NCBI GenBank assembly: GCA_030840415.1
Contig: JAVEEO010000558.1
Coordinates: 1 to 6,035 of the forward strand
DNA length: 6,035 bases
Direction of reading: 5' to 3'
Origin: Pseudonocardiales bacterium
GTDB taxonomy: Bacteria > Actinomycetota > Actinomycetes > Mycobacteriales > Jatrophihabitantaceae
Part shown: positions 5,702-6,035 of the stretch, one piece after another
How the letters are laid out: each line of letters starts with the position of its first letter
Numbering within the stretch: position 1 is the stretch's first letter
The notes under the pieces: model-generated
Databases searched by the model: none
The model's input: the letters and a program-made list of their open reading frames with translations, nothing else
What the model was told of the DNA's origin: nothing
Made by a program: the position numbers and the translations under genes

Positions 5702-5749
5702 GATCTTCATCGATATCGCACGCCTGAGCCGTCATTTTCGATGAAGATC
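5702..5749. repeat. 12-bp perfect inverted repeat between fadE and the beta-subunit gene
   Basis: GATCTTCATCGA at 5702-5713 is the exact reverse complement of TCGATGAAGATC at 5738-5749, with 24 bases between. The loop begins beside a second palindrome, CGATATCG (5711-5718). It follows directly after the 19-bp repeats and ends 13 bp before the beta-subunit ribosome site. It could be an mRNA hairpin tuning expression within the operon, an operator, or a dispersed palindromic element; the sequence alone does not decide. Confidence 0.7.
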
Positions 5750-5781
5750 AACACTGACCCGCAGGAGAGGACGCCCTCGCC

Positions 5782-6035
5782 ATGAGCGATGCCGACAAGG
5801 TAGCGGCCGCACGGCAGGCGACGCTGGCGCCGCACGCCAAGGCCGCCGCCAAGCTCGCCGACGCCAACAAGCTCTACGTCCGGGACCGGATCGCGCTGCT
5901 GTTCGACGAGGGCTCCTTCGTCGAGGACTCCCAGTTGGCCAACGCCACCGCGGCCGGTCTGCCGGCCGACGGGGTGGTCACCGGCCAGGGGCTGGTGGAG
6001 GGTCGGCCGGCCCTGGTGGTGGCGAACGACCCGAC
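5782..6035 (+). CDS. Acyl-CoA carboxylase beta (carboxyltransferase) subunit, 5' part only
   Basis: Eighty-four codons are visible before the window ends; complete members are roughly 500 residues. The sequence shows the family's N-terminal features: a helical charged lead (residues 1-30), LYVRDRIALLFDEGSFVED (31-49), then LPADGVVTGQGLVEGRPALVVANDP (60-84), which enters the crotonase-like N-terminal carboxyltransferase domain. The subunit moves carboxyl groups from biotin on the alpha subunit to an acyl-CoA. The short N-terminal lead and the SFVED-x-LANA block suggest a propionyl/other acyl-CoA type rather than the classical methylcrotonyl type, but the substrate-deciding region is outside the window. 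ATG at 5782 is chosen for AGGAGAGG at 5763-5770, an 11-nt spacing that is slightly long. It follows fadE on the same strand, and the alpha subunit encoded across the divergent spacer is its probable partner. Confidence 0.92.
   Translation, partial: MSDADKVAAARQATLAPHAKAAAKLADANKLYVRDRIALLFDEGSFVEDSQLANATAAGLPADGVVTGQGLVEGRPALVVANDP

Noticed and set aside
4793..5710. 305-codon minus-strand open frame over the dehydrogenase
   Set aside because: It is antisense to conserved acyl-CoA dehydrogenase motifs and is Gly/Leu/Asp-rich without a recognisable domain.
5660..5749. CRISPR array or insertion-sequence ends between fadE and the beta gene
   Set aside because: Only two adjacent identical units with a 1-bp gap, no spacers, no transposase and no target-site duplication; the inverted repeat encloses just 24 bases.

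Overview
This window comes from a high-GC actinobacterium (Actinomycetota). The codon third positions are strongly G/C and the leaders carry GGAG/AGGAG-type ribosome sites. A DUF5313 membrane protein and an AccA3-type fused biotin carboxylase/BCCP subunit are both typical of that phylum. The genus cannot be named from the sequence alone. No mobile element, rRNA, tRNA or CRISPR array is visible.

Layout, left to right. Bases 1-75 hold a four-copy, 15-bp tandem repeat that may encode the C-terminal tail of a gene entering from the left. A small two-helix DUF5313 membrane protein (77-403, minus) and an acyl-CoA thioesterase-like double-hotdog protein (437-1318, plus) diverge from a very short spacer. 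A cytoplasmic YceI-family protein (1419-1979, plus) follows. It converges on a biotin carboxylase/BCCP alpha subunit of an acyl-CoA carboxylase (2051-3814, minus), and a perfect 15-bp-stem hairpin lies between them as a likely two-way terminator. Upstream of the alpha subunit on the same strand is a MerR-family regulator of the LiuR/GnyR type (3925-4332, minus). Divergent from it are an acyl-CoA dehydrogenase (4454-5620, plus) and the first 84 codons of an acyl-CoA carboxylase beta (carboxyltransferase) subunit (5782 to the window end).

How the genes fit together. The right half reads as a branched-chain acyl-CoA catabolism locus: a dehydrogenase, the alpha and beta halves of a biotin-dependent acyl-CoA carboxylase, and a MerR-type regulator. 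The divergent merR-fadE spacer holds a perfect 18-bp palindrome, GTTGACGTAAACGTCAAC. It overlaps the best merR -35 and sits just downstream of the best fadE -10, which makes it the obvious operator. The dehydrogenase keeps the SCAD/MCAD-position catalytic glutamate rather than looking like a true isovaleryl-CoA dehydrogenase. The alpha subunit is of the shared AccA3 type. The exact substrate (leucine, valine/isoleucine or propionate-derived CoA esters) therefore stays open.

Overall this is mainly an ordinary metabolic region. What stands out lies in the spacers: the operator with its 6-bp-periodic ACGT array, a 12-bp inverted repeat and a 19-bp duplicated unit between fadE and the beta-subunit gene, a 15-bp duplication ahead of the alpha-subunit gene, and the pentapeptide-encoding tandem repeat at the left edge. 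I see no convincing novel multi-gene system.
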